Origin: Tolypocladium sp. Sup5 PDA-1
Taxonomy: Eukaryota; Ascomycota; Sordariomycetes; Hypocreales; Ophiocordycipitaceae
NCBI GenBank assembly: GCA_000750105.3
Contig: JPHH03000011.1
Coordinates: forward strand, 372,001 to 436,000
Direction of reading: 5' to 3'
DNA length: 64,000 bases
In this document: in pieces, positions 21,756-34,176 of the stretch
Layout: the number at the start of each line of letters is the position of its first letter
Position numbering within the stretch: the stretch's first letter is position 1
Position numbers and translations under genes: made by a program
The notes under the pieces: model-generated
Database searches by the model: none
What the model saw: the letters and a program-made list of their open reading frames with translations, nothing else
What the model was told of the DNA's origin: nothing

Positions 21756-21931
21756 ATAGACACTTACGACTCATGGACGCAATAGTTCATTCGATTTCCA
21801 TCTTCGTAACAGTCTGGTCGTTCCAATGTTCAGTCCGCTCTCATGAGTCAGTGCCTGCGCCGTCTATCAGTCCGAAACACAAAACTATTAAACACGAAGA
21901 GCTCATTCATCATTAGTCGTCATGCCAGTAA

Positions 21932-24900
21932 TCACTCTGACCCGTCACTCGACGATTCCTTCTCCATCCTCAGCAGCTTGACGGCCTCCTGTGCGGCCTT
22001 TGTCTTCGCCTCCTCCTTGCTCACGCCGTCATGTACCTCGGCCACAACTCTATTACCGACCAGCACCTTGCACAAGTACTTCTTATCGCCGTCTCTGGTC
22101 TCCTGCACATCAATCTTGTATGTTACTGTTTGTGTCACAGCCCAGTGGCCCAGCTCCTCCTTGGGATGCTGCACATGGACGTTGTCCCGGAGGATGCGGT
22201 CCAGGTATGACAGGATGCCGAATCGAGCCAAGATGGCCTCGCACGCTTCGTGGGAGCCCGAGTCAACCCATACTGCACCAAGGAGCGCCTCGAACAGGTC
22301 GGAAAAGAACTTCTTGGCCTGCACCCGGGCGAGCAGTGCCCACGGGTAATGCGTCCCGGTCTCCATGGCCGCGAGGATCTCGCCCCTCAGCGCCTGGTGT
22401 CGCTCCACTGTCGAGTTCTGTTCAAGTCCAATGGCAACGGACGCATGGCGCATGAACTTCCAAAGCGGCAGACTAGTCTCCTTTTTGACAACCTCGAGGT
22501 CCTCGGTGACCACAGACTCGCTCTGCCGTAGCCCATTCTCCATGACGACAAAGGCGAGGAAGTCGCCGTTCACCATGGCTGTTTTGCGGAGGTGCATCTG
22601 GTGATGCGCTAGACGAGGCTCGGCAGAAAAGAGTCGTGTGACAATGATGTTATCGAGGACCGCATCGCCAAGGAACTCGAGCCGTTCATACGATCGCCTG
22701 CCCGTGTCCATTACATACGACGCATGCGTCATTGCTTCAACCAGCAACGCCTTCTTCCGGAACGAGTATCCGATCAGCTCCTCGAGCGGCCCCAAAACGG
22801 TTGGGAGCGTCTCATCAGCTCGAGCAATGTTGAACAACGAGCTTCGACATTGGTCTACGTCTCGCCACTCGCATTCAGGCAAAAAGGTCGATAAGCACGA
22901 GACTGCCTTCGGTATGCCTCCGTCTACGTACGACGCTCCGATCAGGGCTTCGACCACGTCCGCAAGCGTCTTTGTGGACAGCCGCCTACCCTTGTCGGGC
23001 TTTTGGTTTTGCTGCAGATGGTCATCAAGATACAGTGGTCGCCACTTCTGGCCAGTGAACGGCCTCGTGAGGATAAATTTGGCGAGGCCACTGTCAAGTG
23101 CCGCTCGGCAAAGTCTCGAGTTGGCAACCAGCCGGTCTCGAAAGAATGATAGGTATCCTTCGGGCCACTCCGGGTCTAGTCCTTCATGTCAGTGAGGGCC
23201 TTTTATCATGGGGGGTGGGAGATTCGTACGTTCAGCGGCAGCTTGGGCCGAAGTGCAGTACTTTAGAATCGAATCACCGAGAAACTCCAGTCTTTCGTAG
23301 TCAAGGGGCTCAGAGGCGCTGCGGGCGCTGATTGCTTCTCTAACGAGGCTCAGGTCGGTAATTTCAACGCGTCGTAGCAGTGTTGTTGCCAGCTCCTTTG
23401 CAGTGAGCTCGACCTCCAGCTCGTGTATTATGGACGGTATCATCATTCCAAATTCTGCGTACTTTGCCGGAATTCTGTCCGCCGCTGCCGCTGCCTGAGG
23501 AAGAACCCAGGGATACCGCTTTGTTGTTGCGGTCCCGGCGTTGGGGTCTGAGAGGAGTCGATGCAGGAAATCCGACCGCTTCGTCCACCTTGTGAGCACC
23601 AGGTACGGCCCCTCCTTGGGGCCTAATTCGTAGTCGAAGAAGGGGTTTTGGACTTGCTCAAAAGGCGGCTTCGCTGGGAGCACGCCCTTGTACACGAACG
23701 GGGTTCCAGATACGTCACGAACGAGGTACTGCCCGCTCTTGAGGAGTTCATCCTCGGGTTCGAATCGAGCCGAGCCAATATGGTCTCTCGAAATATCTGC
23801 TCCACGGGCCGCTACTATCACCACATGATGCTTGTTTTCGACTGGCCATCGGTGGGAAAATGGAAGAGCAAGCAATGCCGACGTGTGGTCGGGTAGACTT
23901 GCGGCTTCCTCCTCAGAGACTGGCCGCCCTGGGCCGAATTGAAGTTCGCAGGTCTTGTCGTAGCTCAGAAAGACTCGAACCGTCCGAAGTTGGTCTAGCT
24001 GAGCAGGAAGGAGAATATCATAGTCCGTCTGTTGGCGATTTTCGTCGTAGTAGCTCACGGTGTACATCCATTTTTGTACATGACCCTCCCACTGGCGCGC
24101 CACCAGGTGCCAGGGATTAAATGGCGGCTCAACATCGACCTCGGGTGTCCTGGTTTCCACGCCGGGGATGTTCTCAAACCTGAACGGCAAGAGGTTTTCG
24201 TTCACCAGGCCGGCATGATACAGAGCCACGTACACCCGAAATGCAACTTCCTTGGTAGCATTCTTCTCGGACAGCCACGTAGACTCGCCATCCGTGCGCC
24301 GCAGCTCCTCCGGAAAGAACGGCGGAAGCAGTACCGTTGCGCTCAATCTTGGCGGCCTGGTATCCCAGTGTTTGTGGATGATGTAGTCGGGCCGGCTGTC
24401 AACAAACTCTCCCTGCGCCAGAGCTCTGCAGATATGCTCCAGGTGTCCTTTCGCGTTATCGAAATCAAGTCTGGCGCCGGTAGACTTCACCTCAAAATAT
24501 GTTGTGCTTGTGGCCTCGGCGTCCTCCAGCAGTCCCAGCTTGCGGACTTCTCTTTCCTCATCTTCGTATACTTTCTTCAGCTCCTCTTCGAGGGCCTCCC
24601 ATTGTGTGATGATGTTGGACGACCGCTCCGTAAGCAAGATCAGCTTCGATTCTCTCATTCTCGCCCTTCCACGGCGCTGTATAAAAGACTTGGGAGTTTC
24701 GGGGCTGTCAAAGCACACAACCAGGTTACAGGCCGGGACATCGATTCCTTCCTCCAGCACAGCAGTCGCCACCAAAAGGTTGATTTTGCCGGAGCGAAAG
24801 TTCTGCAGAGCCAGCTGGTCTGTCTCCCCCAGAAACTCATGCAGAGTCCGTCTTTTGCCTTGGAAGTTGGACCCACCGACCATACATCCAATATGGTACT

Positions 24901-26517
24901 TTTCCGTGATTCTCGGGCACGATGCAAGGAGCTCGCTGAGCATCATGACGGTTGCTCGTTCCTTGACGAAGATAATTCCGACGACAGGTTCCTCAATCGC
25001 CAACAGCTCCTGCAGCAAGATGGTCACTTTATTGGATATGTCGGAGCCACTCTGTGGTACAGGGGACGGGCGGTGAGGTGCAACTTGATCGAGAAATTTG
25101 GCGACGTATCGCTTCTCCTCAGTCGACCAGCGATCAAAGTAGTCGTCCTGTCGCCCAAGCCGCTTCAGATACGTCGTCGAAGCTTTCCAGAGATAAAGAT
25201 CGGCCGCCCACGGGCCTAACTGTTGATGAATCTCCTCACACCGACTCCAGAGACCCTTAATCTGATTCTGGGAGTACGTGTCGTATTTCTCAACAGCCTT
25301 GACTAGAGCCCGGCGGTTTTTGTCATTCGGCTCAGCCAGAAGGCTCAAGATGTAAGGATCTTGTCTGATGTCAAGGCTGTGATAGACGCTCTGGAGGGAG
25401 CGCATCGATGTTGTCGGGTTCATAAGAAGCGGAGTCGTGTATGGAACGTGGGATAGCTGCGGCTTCTTGACACATTTAAGGAGCTCCTCGCGATGCAGAG
25501 TTGGAGATACACACTTGGCATCTAGTATCGCCTCGAGGGTTTCGATGTTCTGCATCTTCGATCTGATGCTCGGCGTTGCCGTCAGGCCGAGGATAGAGGG
25601 CACAGCACCTCGTCGGCTTTTGCTCCGATGGTAGAAATCAGTCATGACTTTACTCCCTGGGTGCTTGTCGACACAATTGTGGGCTAAGCTGTGTCAGAAT
25701 GGCAACTAAGGGGGTCCGGGAGCGCTCGAAACACACCTTCGTCAAAGACAATGAGGGCCAGACGATCCATGCTGACAAAAGCATGGCAAAGGGCGTCAAG
25801 AAGTACCTGGTATGTCGAGACTACTATACGAACGCCGTCCAGGATGGTCTCCCAGATCCTGGCGGACCACATGTGGACATTGTCGTTGCCGGTCAACAGC
25901 CTCATTTGGGCCGAGGCGGCCTGAAGACGGATAACCTCGACCTGTTGAGCACATAGCGACACGGTCGGAGCGAGAAACCAGATTATCTTGTGTATCCTTT
26001 GTTAGCAAGGAGCATTGCGGCGCAGACGAGAGATAATGTTTACCTTGTCAGGGGTTGATCTCTCCAACTCAGCTTTCATCCGAAGAACAGCACTGTCATC
26101 GGGGTTAGCTTAACAAAGCTCTATAAGCCATCGAGTTCCAAAAAGGGCAACAGCAACTTACACTTGAGTTTTGCCACTTCCAGTGTCCATCTGGGTTGCT
26201 CAGTTAGCAAAGAAGCCTCCAGCCAACGATGCAGTTTGCAGACGTACCACAACAATGACATTTTGCTTGAGGCTCCGGTCGAGCATTTCCAGCTGGTACG
26301 CTCTAGAACTCATGATGCCAGGAGCGGCGGCTTGCTCGACCTCATCATCACCGGCAGGAGAAGTTGATGCCTGGTTTGGAGACGAGGCATCTTGGGCGGC
26401 AGCGGAGACAATCTCCCTAATATCGGGGGCCGGTGCCTGCGGCGACGCCCGACCCGGTCCATCGGAGAAGTCGGACTCATCCCCACTAGAGTTGACGGGA
26501 GATGTAGCCGAAGGCAT
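21932..26517 (-). CDS. dcl2: Dicer-like protein 2 (RNA silencing endoribonuclease)
   Basis: Cuts double-stranded RNA into small RNAs for quelling and antiviral silencing. Six exons on the minus strand: 26248-26517, 26162-26190, 26044-26092, 25737-25986, 23230-25683 and 21932-23175 (1431 aa), all introns 53-69 bases. The helicase has Walker A MDTGSGKT at residues 91-98, DEAH at 198-201, SAT-type LGLTATP and the helicase C motif IQRRGRARMRESK. A Dicer dimerisation (DUF283) region follows at about 500-600. Two RNase III domains have intact ERLEFLGDS (996-1004) and ERLEFLGDAV (1181-1190) motifs with later acidic residues. I see no PAZ domain; the C-terminal 100 residues look like a degenerate double-stranded RNA-binding domain. 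Size and N-terminal SRAYQLEMLDRSLKQN favour DCL2 over DCL1. One intron (25987-26043) uses an AAG acceptor. Confidence 0.95.
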
Positions 26518-28069
26518 CTCTGCTCGTCACGGAGCGACGGGGGCCACGGCACCCGGGCCTACACGCGCCGCAGAGAGGCCCTCCAATTTTGGAGACAGAC
26601 GAATAGATGTCGACGGTATGACTCAGTGTGGCAGCCTGGCGTGTTTGACTCGTCGGATATGGCGATAAGGCGCGCTCGGATGGGGGATGGGACTCGGAGC
26701 CAGATGGTGCGAGTACGTATGGAGGACGTATTACCCGCGGAGGCGCTCGGCAGTCATCGTTGGGTCGGGCGTAACCTTGAGCAGGGGCGCAGCCAAAAGT
26801 GGTTCCAGCGAATGCCTTTCTCGAAGCCTGGGGTAGTTTGATGTAACTTGTAGGGTCGGGCTTTGGGTCGGCCGGCAGAACCAACTGTGAACGTGACAGA
26901 GCTGCGCGTGGGCCCTGGGATAGGCGACAGCAGGCTGCAGGGGATCTTTGCTCAACAAGGTCCTCGACAGTGACATTCTGCATCAACTTGCAAACGTTCC
27001 TCCTGCGCTATGCAAGCGCAGGTCCCCCTTCACCGGAGGCCGTAATGAGCCCTTTGGCTTTCCGTATGGCTCAGACGCTCGTATAACGGACTCGAGAAAC
27101 GACGGATGAGAAGGCCCGCTGCCAAACTGCAGCCCCTCATAAGCTTGCGTCTTCCGCTTGACTAACAGGGGTTTCGCCGAGATCCAGCCACGGGTATCCT
27201 TGTCTCCCGACGGTCCTAACATGTGGCAGGGACCTTTTTTCGGAGTCAGCGATCCGATTATTGCTTTATTGCTTCGTCTTTTCTTGGTGCTGGCTGTCTG
27301 GTATGTATCGAAGTGGACCTTGGGTCGGAGTCACGCAGCGTGCTGACGGATTGATTGATTCGTGATGGAGGCGCTGGCTGGCTTGCTCAATGACGTGCGT
27401 CAGGGTAGCTGAAGAAACGCCAGGTCGATTATGACAACGCGCTGAATGCGACGGCCGAATGGCTCATACCGAGCAATACGTGGTTAGACTTTGCTCGAGA
27501 TGGCCTGAGATTGGTAATCTCATCGTGTAAAGGTGAACGCGCGATTGCAGTCGTCGTGCGGAGGGTGAGACGGGGGTTGGCTGTGTCGAGCTCCAATTGG
27601 GGGATCGAAAGCTTAACTGGACCGCTATTTTGCCTTAGGCTGCCAAAGCTGCCTCGTCTATGATGGCTTACATACCCTACATCATTCTTGTTGATTTCAA
27701 GAAGTCGACTCGACACCCGTCCAAGTATGGCAGATGCATAAAATGTATTCTCGCTCAAACCCGTCTTATTCACGGCGTTGACCATTTCGAACCAAGACTG
27801 TTATCTGCTCGCAATCGTTAGTGGTCTCTTGGTTATTACAATGTACGTCTGAGGATGACCTCGGTGATTACTCAATGTGGTGTGGTTTGGCTGCAACGCT
27901 ATCGTGCTCATTGAATCTCGCACGGCCAGCCACCAGCAACACTTGAACGACCTCCGTTGCACAGCTGAGGCTCCAACCCTCGTCCCAACCGTCCACGAGA
28001 GCCACGCGGCAGGCACATGCCTGGGGACGCATCCCGCCTCGGGACTGCATACGACCGCGTAAACGGCCC
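26518..28069. other. divergent promoter region between dcl2 and the RCC1-like gene
   Basis: 1.55 kb with no recognisable gene. Open frames here are short and lack domains. Both neighbours are transcribed away from this stretch. Confidence 0.55.
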
Positions 28070-29244
28070 ATGGGCACTTCCGTCAATTCCACCACCACGG
28101 CCCTTGTGGCTGAAGGTACTACCGGGCAGGCAAAAGTACCGCGTGGGGTGGTGGTGACTCGACCAGGCATGGCGCTCTTCGCGACGGGGTTCAACGCGTG
28201 GAGCCAGCTCTCGCTCGGCCGTGACCCGGGACACGAGGAGCCGGATGACTTGTTCTCCTTCACAAAAGTACTCGAGGCTCAACGCATCGAGCGTCCCGTG
28301 GCCGGTCTCTCCTACACGCTAGGTGCGTGTGTCTGCCCAAGGCGACACCCGGCTACAGACTGGCTGACTGCCACGCAGTACGGCAAGACGGGGTCTTTTG
28401 CATGGCCGGTGTCGGCCTCGGAGACGTCGACGACTACGAAGCTGCTTACACCTTCGCTGAGGCGGCCAATGGCGAGATCCTCGGTATCCAAGACGACAGC
28501 ATCCTTGTCTCTGGCGAGGAGGGCGGTCCCGAGGCACAAAAAGTCCTTGCCAAGTATGCCTCCAGAAGTGCCATCAGGGCCGAGGACCGACAGAGGTCAT
28601 GGCGGTGTAAAAGTCCCGTCAGGACAATCGCCGCCTTCGACGCGGGTTTCGTGATATTATACCAAGACGGCACCGTCGCCACATTGGGAGATGCCCGCTT
28701 CGAGGACTGCCTCGGACGAGACATCACCGACGAATCGTGAGATGGGCCCCAGCCGTACATCGCAAAGGTAGGCACAACATGCTGACTGCTGGCCAGACCT
28801 GCCGACGAGCCGGGCATCGTACCCGATCTGGCCAATCTCGGGGAGCCAATCAAGCATGTTTCGGCAGGAGGCTACGCCCTCGCTGCCCTGACTGAGAGCG
28901 GCGGGATATACCTCTGGGGGATGTTGCCGAGTGGGGCTCAGCGTCGCCAACAGCCGTTCTCAACACTCTGCGGAGTCCCCAACTACGTCGAGGTAGACGA
29001 TGACGGCAAGGATGTCCAGGACGTGGCACTGGGCGACTCGCACGCCATAGCCTTGACAACAGACGGGTCCGTCTTCGTCATCGGCGACAACAGCAGCGGC
29101 CAGATTGGCCTGGGCAAGACGGCGAGAGAACAATTCCAGTCGTGGACAAAGGTGAGCTTCGATGCCCCCGATGGGCATGAGATAGTCGCGGTGGCAGCAG
29201 GGCCGCGGTCGTCGTTTATCCTGACCTCCCCCGTGCAAGCTTGA
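28070..29244 (+). CDS. RCC1-repeat protein, Ats1/alpha-tubulin suppressor-like
   Basis: A beta-propeller protein with RCC1-type repeats. Exons 28070-28322, 28379-28736 and 28797-29244 encode 352 aa, with introns of 56 and 60 bases. The repeats are seen as ALFATGFNAWSQLSLG near the N-terminus, SAGGYALAALTESGGIYLWG in the third exon and VALGDSHAIALTTDGSVFVI followed by GDNSSGQIGLG near the end, where the Gly-x-Asn-x-x-Gly-Gln-Leu pattern is clear. At 352 residues it is shorter than nuclear RCC1 and close to yeast Ats1, which works with Kti11 in diphthamide and tRNA wobble modification. The family is clear; the assignment to Ats1 is inference. Its 3' end is 106 bases from the convergent proteasome gene. 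Confidence 0.85.
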
Positions 29245-29350
29245 GGCAGTCACACTGTGAGTGACGGGCTGAAAAACGATTGCTCTATTGAGCATTTATG
29301 ATCCTCTATTGTACAAAGACCTGCTCTCATTTCCTAGCAAAACCTCCCAA

Positions 29351-30446
29351 TCATAGACTCGTCAGGTAGTCCTCAATTTCTTGAGGGGTTAGCTTCCTGA
29401 ACCGAGGCCCGGTCGCTCCCTCGACACCCTCGATGCCCAGAAGATGGTCAGCAGGAGGGCCAACAATACCTGATCATAGTTAGTATCAACTAGAACCGAC
29501 GTCCAGGGAAGGAAGCAACAAACCAATTTCGATCGAGTCTCCGTTCATCTCGCCCTCGATGTTGTCCTTCAGGGTCAGAAGAGCAATGTGGATCGCGTCC
29601 TCGAGCTCCAGCTCCTCCGAGTATCTCTTCTCCAGGAAGGTCTTGGCCTTGGTGGCGCTCTTGCCAATGGCCGTGGCTTTCCAGGGAAAGTAGCTGCCCG
29701 TCGGGTCGACCTGGTACAGCATCGGGCCACCCTTGTGAATGCCGCCAGTCTTCTTGCTGGGCTTCTTCTCGCCCTCGCCCTCGACCAGCGCCTCCACATC
29801 ATCCTCGGGCTCGATTCCGTCGTCCCATCCAGCGACCAGCATGCTGACGCCGTAGGGCCGCACACCGGCGGATTGGGTGGCCTCCTGCATGACTCTGGCG
29901 ATGTCCTGGACCAATATCCGCGTGGGAGGGTACTCGTTGTAGATTCGCTTGTAGCCGGTGTGCGAGACCTTGCGCGCACGGTCGACCAATACTCTGTAGT
30001 CGGGTCCCATGCCGGAGTAGACGGTGCCGATGTTGGGCGTGATGTTGCTGATCTTGTCCACGGAGCTCTGGTCGGCGAGAGGAGACGAAGATTTCTTCTC
30101 CGTAGCAAGAACGATGCCGTTCGTGGCTGCATACTGTCAGACCCCAGAACCTGTCTTTGCCATCTCTGACGCTGCGTACCTTTTATGCCGAGAGCCGTGA
30201 TGCCCTGGTTCACCGCATTGAGGGCATACTCTATACACGTTCAGGGTCAGCCGTCGTACGACACGATACCGAAGGGAGCTCTCGAGCTGCTTCGGCTGAG
30301 GATGATCTAAAGGGTGAGTGCATACCGATCTGCACCAGCTTTCCGCTGTTGTGACGATTAGCAGAGCTTCGAGGAGACAGAGGGTGACATCAAGAGACGT
30401 ACCTGGGCGAGAAGGTCGTGAGGGAGAAGGAGTATCGGTCCGCCAT
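29351..30446 (-). CDS. PRE8: 20S proteasome subunit alpha-2
   Basis: Alpha-ring subunit of the 20S proteasome. Five exons on the minus strand: 30403-30446, 30326-30345 (20 bases), 30180-30230, 29524-30126 and 29351-29469 (278 aa). The start MADRYSFSLTTFSPSGKLVQ is the alpha-subunit signature, restored only when the 20-base exon is included, and EYALNAVNQGITALGIK identifies alpha2. YSGMGPDYRVLVDRARK and GKSATKAKTFLEKRYSEELE are further conserved blocks. Between VAGWDDG and HKGGPMLYQVDP there is a charged insertion of about 27 residues rich in Glu and Lys that yeast and animal alpha2 lack, which explains the length above the usual 250. The C-terminus is acidic and then ends DYLTSL. Confidence 0.95.
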
Positions 30447-31027
30447 AGCTGCAGTGGCTGTCAACGAGCGCTCGGAGACGGTGCCTGTGTCTGTTGGATC
30501 GAGGGACGACGAATTGCTGGTTCGGGGAAGTCTGGCAAGGCTGCACCGAGCTGTGTGATGTTCTGCCAACGGCTGGTGGTCATTGCCAGGCACGGCGGAG
30601 CTGCGCGTCAAGCTCGACCCGCCAGCTCTTCGGGCCTACAGTTTAGCCGACACCCGACCGGCATGGGCGCTTGGGCCGCTACGGCCAGCAACCACGTTTG
30701 TGTTTGACAAGGGCTGGATCAGCTCAGCCATCCTAATCTGCCACCATCCTCCGGCTCATTCGGTTACCTGCGTTTGTGCCCAGCCTTGATGAGGTGGCCT
30801 CTTCGCGTCGTCTGCCGGTGAATATCCTTTGCCGAGTAGCTATTTCCACTATTATTGTGCGCTTTTCCGTCGTCGAACCGTCCTTTTCAGCTCACAGTCA
30901 GCTCTACGATGTAGAACGCGCATCTGCAAAGCCTGCTTGGCCCATTTTGTTTCCCCCTCACCGCGATATCTCTATCTTATTGCTGACACAGCACGTGCTT
31001 TGTGTCCGAGCACGCAGAACTACTGTC
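30447..31027. other. divergent promoter of the proteasome and RING-CH genes
   Basis: 581 bases between two divergent start codons. No gene is recognised; the stretch is taken as the two promoters and leaders. Confidence 0.55.
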
Positions 31028-32035
31028 ATGGATACGCAGCCGACATGGAGCTGGGGCCCTACGTTCGGGCGTGATCCTGCACCACATGCGTCCGACAATC
31101 TGGGGACAGAGTCGACTGGCTCGCAGGAGCCGGATCATCACACGACTGAGGAGCCTCGAGCACCACCTCGAACGAATCCAAAGGGGCGCCGCTATGGGCC
31201 ACGAACGTGCCGCATCTGCTTAGACACCGAGCAACCCAAATATCCCACAGACATCACGTCCACCTTTGGCATATCCTCGGCTTCGTCGCGCCCGACCTAT
31301 GTTTCGGACGACCCGGAACTGGGCCGACTCTTGTCGCCTTGCAAATGCAAGGGCTCGCAAAAGTATGTTCACGAGGGATGCCTCAACTCGTGGCGACTGG
31401 CGAACCCCATGGCCGCGAGGAACTACTGGCAGTGTCCGACGTGCAAATTCAACTACCGCCTGGCTCGGCTACACTGGGCTTCGATGCTGAGCAGCAGGTG
31501 GGCCCAGGCGGCACTGACGCTCGTCGTAGTTGTCATCGGCATATTTATCCTGGGCTTCATTGCGGACCCTATATTGGATCTTTGGTTTGATCCCGTCGGC
31601 ACGATCAGCGACACTGTCACAAGCGTGGTTTCAGATGTCGAAGCCATCAGGCCTTCACCATATCAGGAGCCCGATACGTGGACAGAGCATTTCGCCAAAG
31701 GATTCTTCTCTCTCGGCTTCGTCGGCTTCGTCAAGTCCATCATTGCAATGGGCCCCTGGCAATGGCTGCACGTCCGGACCAGCGGCCTGCTGGGGTCTGG
31801 TGGTCGACAGCGCGGGACCGGGAGGGCCAGGATGAACAATTTCAACCTCTTGTTCGTTGCCATTGGTGCCTTTACATTCCTCATGGCCATCTGGAAGGCC
31901 GTCAAGGCGGTCAGCGCGCGGGTGCTCAAGAATGTGAGCGACAAAGTGCTCGACGTTGGCGACGATGACGACGGTGGCGGCGGTGACGACGAGGCCGGGG
32001 GCGAAGGGAGCCGCGAGAATAGGAAAGATCAATGA
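31028..32035 (+). CDS. RING-CH (MARCH-type) membrane E3 ubiquitin ligase
   Basis: Single-exon gene for 335 aa. An N-terminal RING-CH domain has the full C4HC3 ligand set: Cys61, Cys64, Cys105, Cys107, His115, Cys118, Cys136 and Cys139, with a long loop of about 40 residues between the first two pairs. Two or three membrane segments follow: ALTLVVVVIGIFILGFIADP near 165-185, a weaker one near FSLGFVGFVKSIIAMG, and LLFVAIGAFTFLMAIWKAV near 275-295. The C-terminus is acidic and Gly-rich. This layout is that of fungal RING-CH ligases in the ER or other endomembranes, where they ubiquitinate membrane proteins; the substrate cannot be told. The ATG is the first in the frame followed by conserved-looking sequence; the frame is open 84 codons further upstream without a better start. 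Confidence 0.88.
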   Translation: MDTQPTWSWGPTFGRDPAPHASDNLGTESTGSQEPDHHTTEEPRAPPRTNPKGRRYGPRTCRICLDTEQPKYPTDITSTFGISSASSRPTYVSDDPELGRLLSPCKCKGSQKYVHEGCLNSWRLANPMAARNYWQCPTCKFNYRLARLHWASMLSSRWAQAALTLVVVVIGIFILGFIADPILDLWFDPVGTISDTVTSVVSDVEAIRPSPYQEPDTWTEHFAKGFFSLGFVGFVKSIIAMGPWQWLHVRTSGLLGSGGRQRGTGRARMNNFNLLFVAIGAFTFLMAIWKAVKAVSARVLKNVSDKVLDVGDDDDGGGGDDEAGGEGSRENRKDQ

Positions 32036-33121
32036 TGATTGACTTTCTACTTGATGCCCTGGCACAAGGAGAGTGCCCCAGTGACCTCGAGTATTTTTCC
32101 CGGCGAAATGCCCTGCACACTCTTAAGTTGCCTCGACCTTGCTCTTCCATGTCAAGTCAACTAGTCTGTGTGCAAAGATTTATGCTCTGCCTGGATCCAT
32201 GAGCGCGGACCGTTTTGGTTTCTCGCTCGCCGGTGAAGGAATGAGATTGTCAGCGACACGTTGTTGGCTCGAGCGCCATTCTGGTGTCTCGGTGCACCCT
32301 TTAAGCGTCTACTAGGTACAACCGTACACTGCTGCGAGTAGTTCGCTCCATGACAACTGACACATTCCATCACATGTTCTCTTTCTTTTTGAAGCTGTAG
32401 CCGTCACTCATAGATGCAAATGAGAGGTGACTGCTCTCTCTTCGTACAAGGCAACAGCCGGTGTAGTTGCATTTGTGCCAAGCGCAGGAGTTTAAGATGC
32501 TTGCATTGCTCAACAAGAAGGAACCAATATCAGGATCCCCAAGATGGTAGCTCTATTAATATGACTATTCTGCAATTACTTCACTTGTGCTGAGCGGATA
32601 TGTTCTGTCCTGTACGAGTGCTCCGTATACGAGATTTGTCTTGGCTCGTAAGGGCCGGCGTTTTGTGGGCCCGGCGCCGACAGCCACCATTTTGGGTCGC
32701 TAATAAACATCATTCGCGACCCCTGGCACAAGTTCCCAGGGTGCAAGGGTACCCTCACCTCATCGCATATTGCGAAGTCCTTCTCCCTCCATCCAAGCTG
32801 CTGTCCGTCGTTGGCGATCGCGTCACCCTTCCCGCGCACTGTGACGACCGCGCTCTCTCATCTGCGATCTCCGGCCGCGCGAATCGCCATCATCAACGCC
32901 CGTGCGCCTCCTTTCGCGAGTGCACCGGTGGCACATACATAAGCCACGAAGCGCAAGGCGAGGCCTTTCCGAGCACGCAGCAACGACGCTGCTGACGATA
33001 GACCCGGCGCGAGCACGAACGGATGAGCCAGGGCGCAGTCAAAAACAGTGCACGTCGCACCGAACGGACTTCCTGACCACTGAAGCTCTGTCTGTTCGGG
33101 TGCGCAGAGGCGCCAGCAAAG
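32036..33121. other. intergenic region upstream of the mannosyltransferase gene
   Basis: 1.1 kb without a recognised gene. A composite motif GTACGAG...CTCCGTATACGAG occupies 32612-32633, another member of the recurrent intergenic family. Confidence 0.55.
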
Positions 33122-34176
33122 ATGCATTTCGCGTACCCGCCTCGCAAGAGCTCCAACCCGCCTCCCTTCAGGCCCAGGTCCACGCGGCTCCCACTGCTGC
33201 GGAGGAGCCGGTTAAAAACGATCGCCTTGGGCTTTATGGGATTCGTCGGAGTTCTATACCTGCTGTTTGGATCGAGTAAACCTGGCCCTTACCACGAACG
33301 GGTGCCGTCAGGCTCTCCGTCCGTGGTGCTGGTGACTGTGGTTGACCCGACGACATGGAACAATGCCTACCTAAATACGATTAAGGAGAACCGCGAGAAG
33401 TATGCGGAGAGACATGGTGAGCATTTCCGGTCAGGATCGATCATGGTGACGCGCTAACCACGCATGCAGGCTACGAAGTCATGGTTGTAAAGGCATACGA
33501 CTACGAGACCCACGGGGCACCCCAGTCCTGGGCCAAGATCATGGCCATGCGCCATGCGGTGTCGAAATATCCCGACTGCAAGTTCATCTGGTACCTCGAC
33601 CAGGACGCGTACATCATGGACCCGACCAAGAGCCTCGAGGAGCACATGCTGGAGCCTAAGAAACTCGAGAGCCTGATGATCAAGGACTATCCCGTGGTGC
33701 CGCCAGACAGCATCATCAAGACGTTTACGCACCTGCGGGGACAAGACGCCGACTTTATAGTCAGCCAGGACAAGGAGGGCCTGATACACAAGAGCGTGAT
33801 TGTCAGGAACGGGGCGTGGGCCAAGTACTTTGTCGAAACGTGGTTCGACCCGCTCTACAGAAGCTACAACTTTCAAAAGGCCGAGAGGCACGCACTGGTA
33901 TGTTGAATGGCACCATCTGGCATACCTCGGGATGACATGGAGCTGACGAAGACCTAGGAACATATTGTGCAATGGCACCCGACGATTCTATCGAAGCTCG
34001 CCCTCGTCCCGCAGCGGGCATTTGCTGCGTACTCCCAACCCAACCTAGGCGACGTCTATCAAGACGGCGACTTTGTGGTCATGTTTGCGGGCTGCACCCA
34101 GACGGGGCCGGACAGCTGCGAGACGGAGTCGTCACGCTACTGGCAAAGGTGGAGAGACACTTTCGGGTTGAAATGA
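33122..34176 (+). CDS. alpha-1,6-mannosyltransferase, glycosyltransferase family 34 (Mnn10-like)
   Basis: Golgi type II membrane enzyme that extends the alpha-1,6-mannan backbone of N-glycans. Exons 33122-33416, 33470-33897 and 33958-34176 encode 313 aa; introns are 53 and 60 bases. A basic cytosolic tail of about 30 residues leads to one hydrophobic helix (TIALGFMGFVGVLYLLFG). The catalytic part has SVVLVTVVDPTTWNNAYL, IMAMRHAVSKYPDCKFIWYL and the nucleotide-sugar/metal motif DQD at residues 141-143. Later family blocks are GAWAKYFVETWFDP, EHIVQWHPTI and the terminal FAGCTQTGPDSCE. Family GT34 is certain; Mnn10 rather than Mnn11 is judged from size and the C-terminal block. Confidence 0.93.

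Noticed and set aside
23750..23775. GGTTCGAATC, resembling a tRNA B box
   Set aside because: It lies inside the dcl2 coding exon and has no A box or cloverleaf around it.
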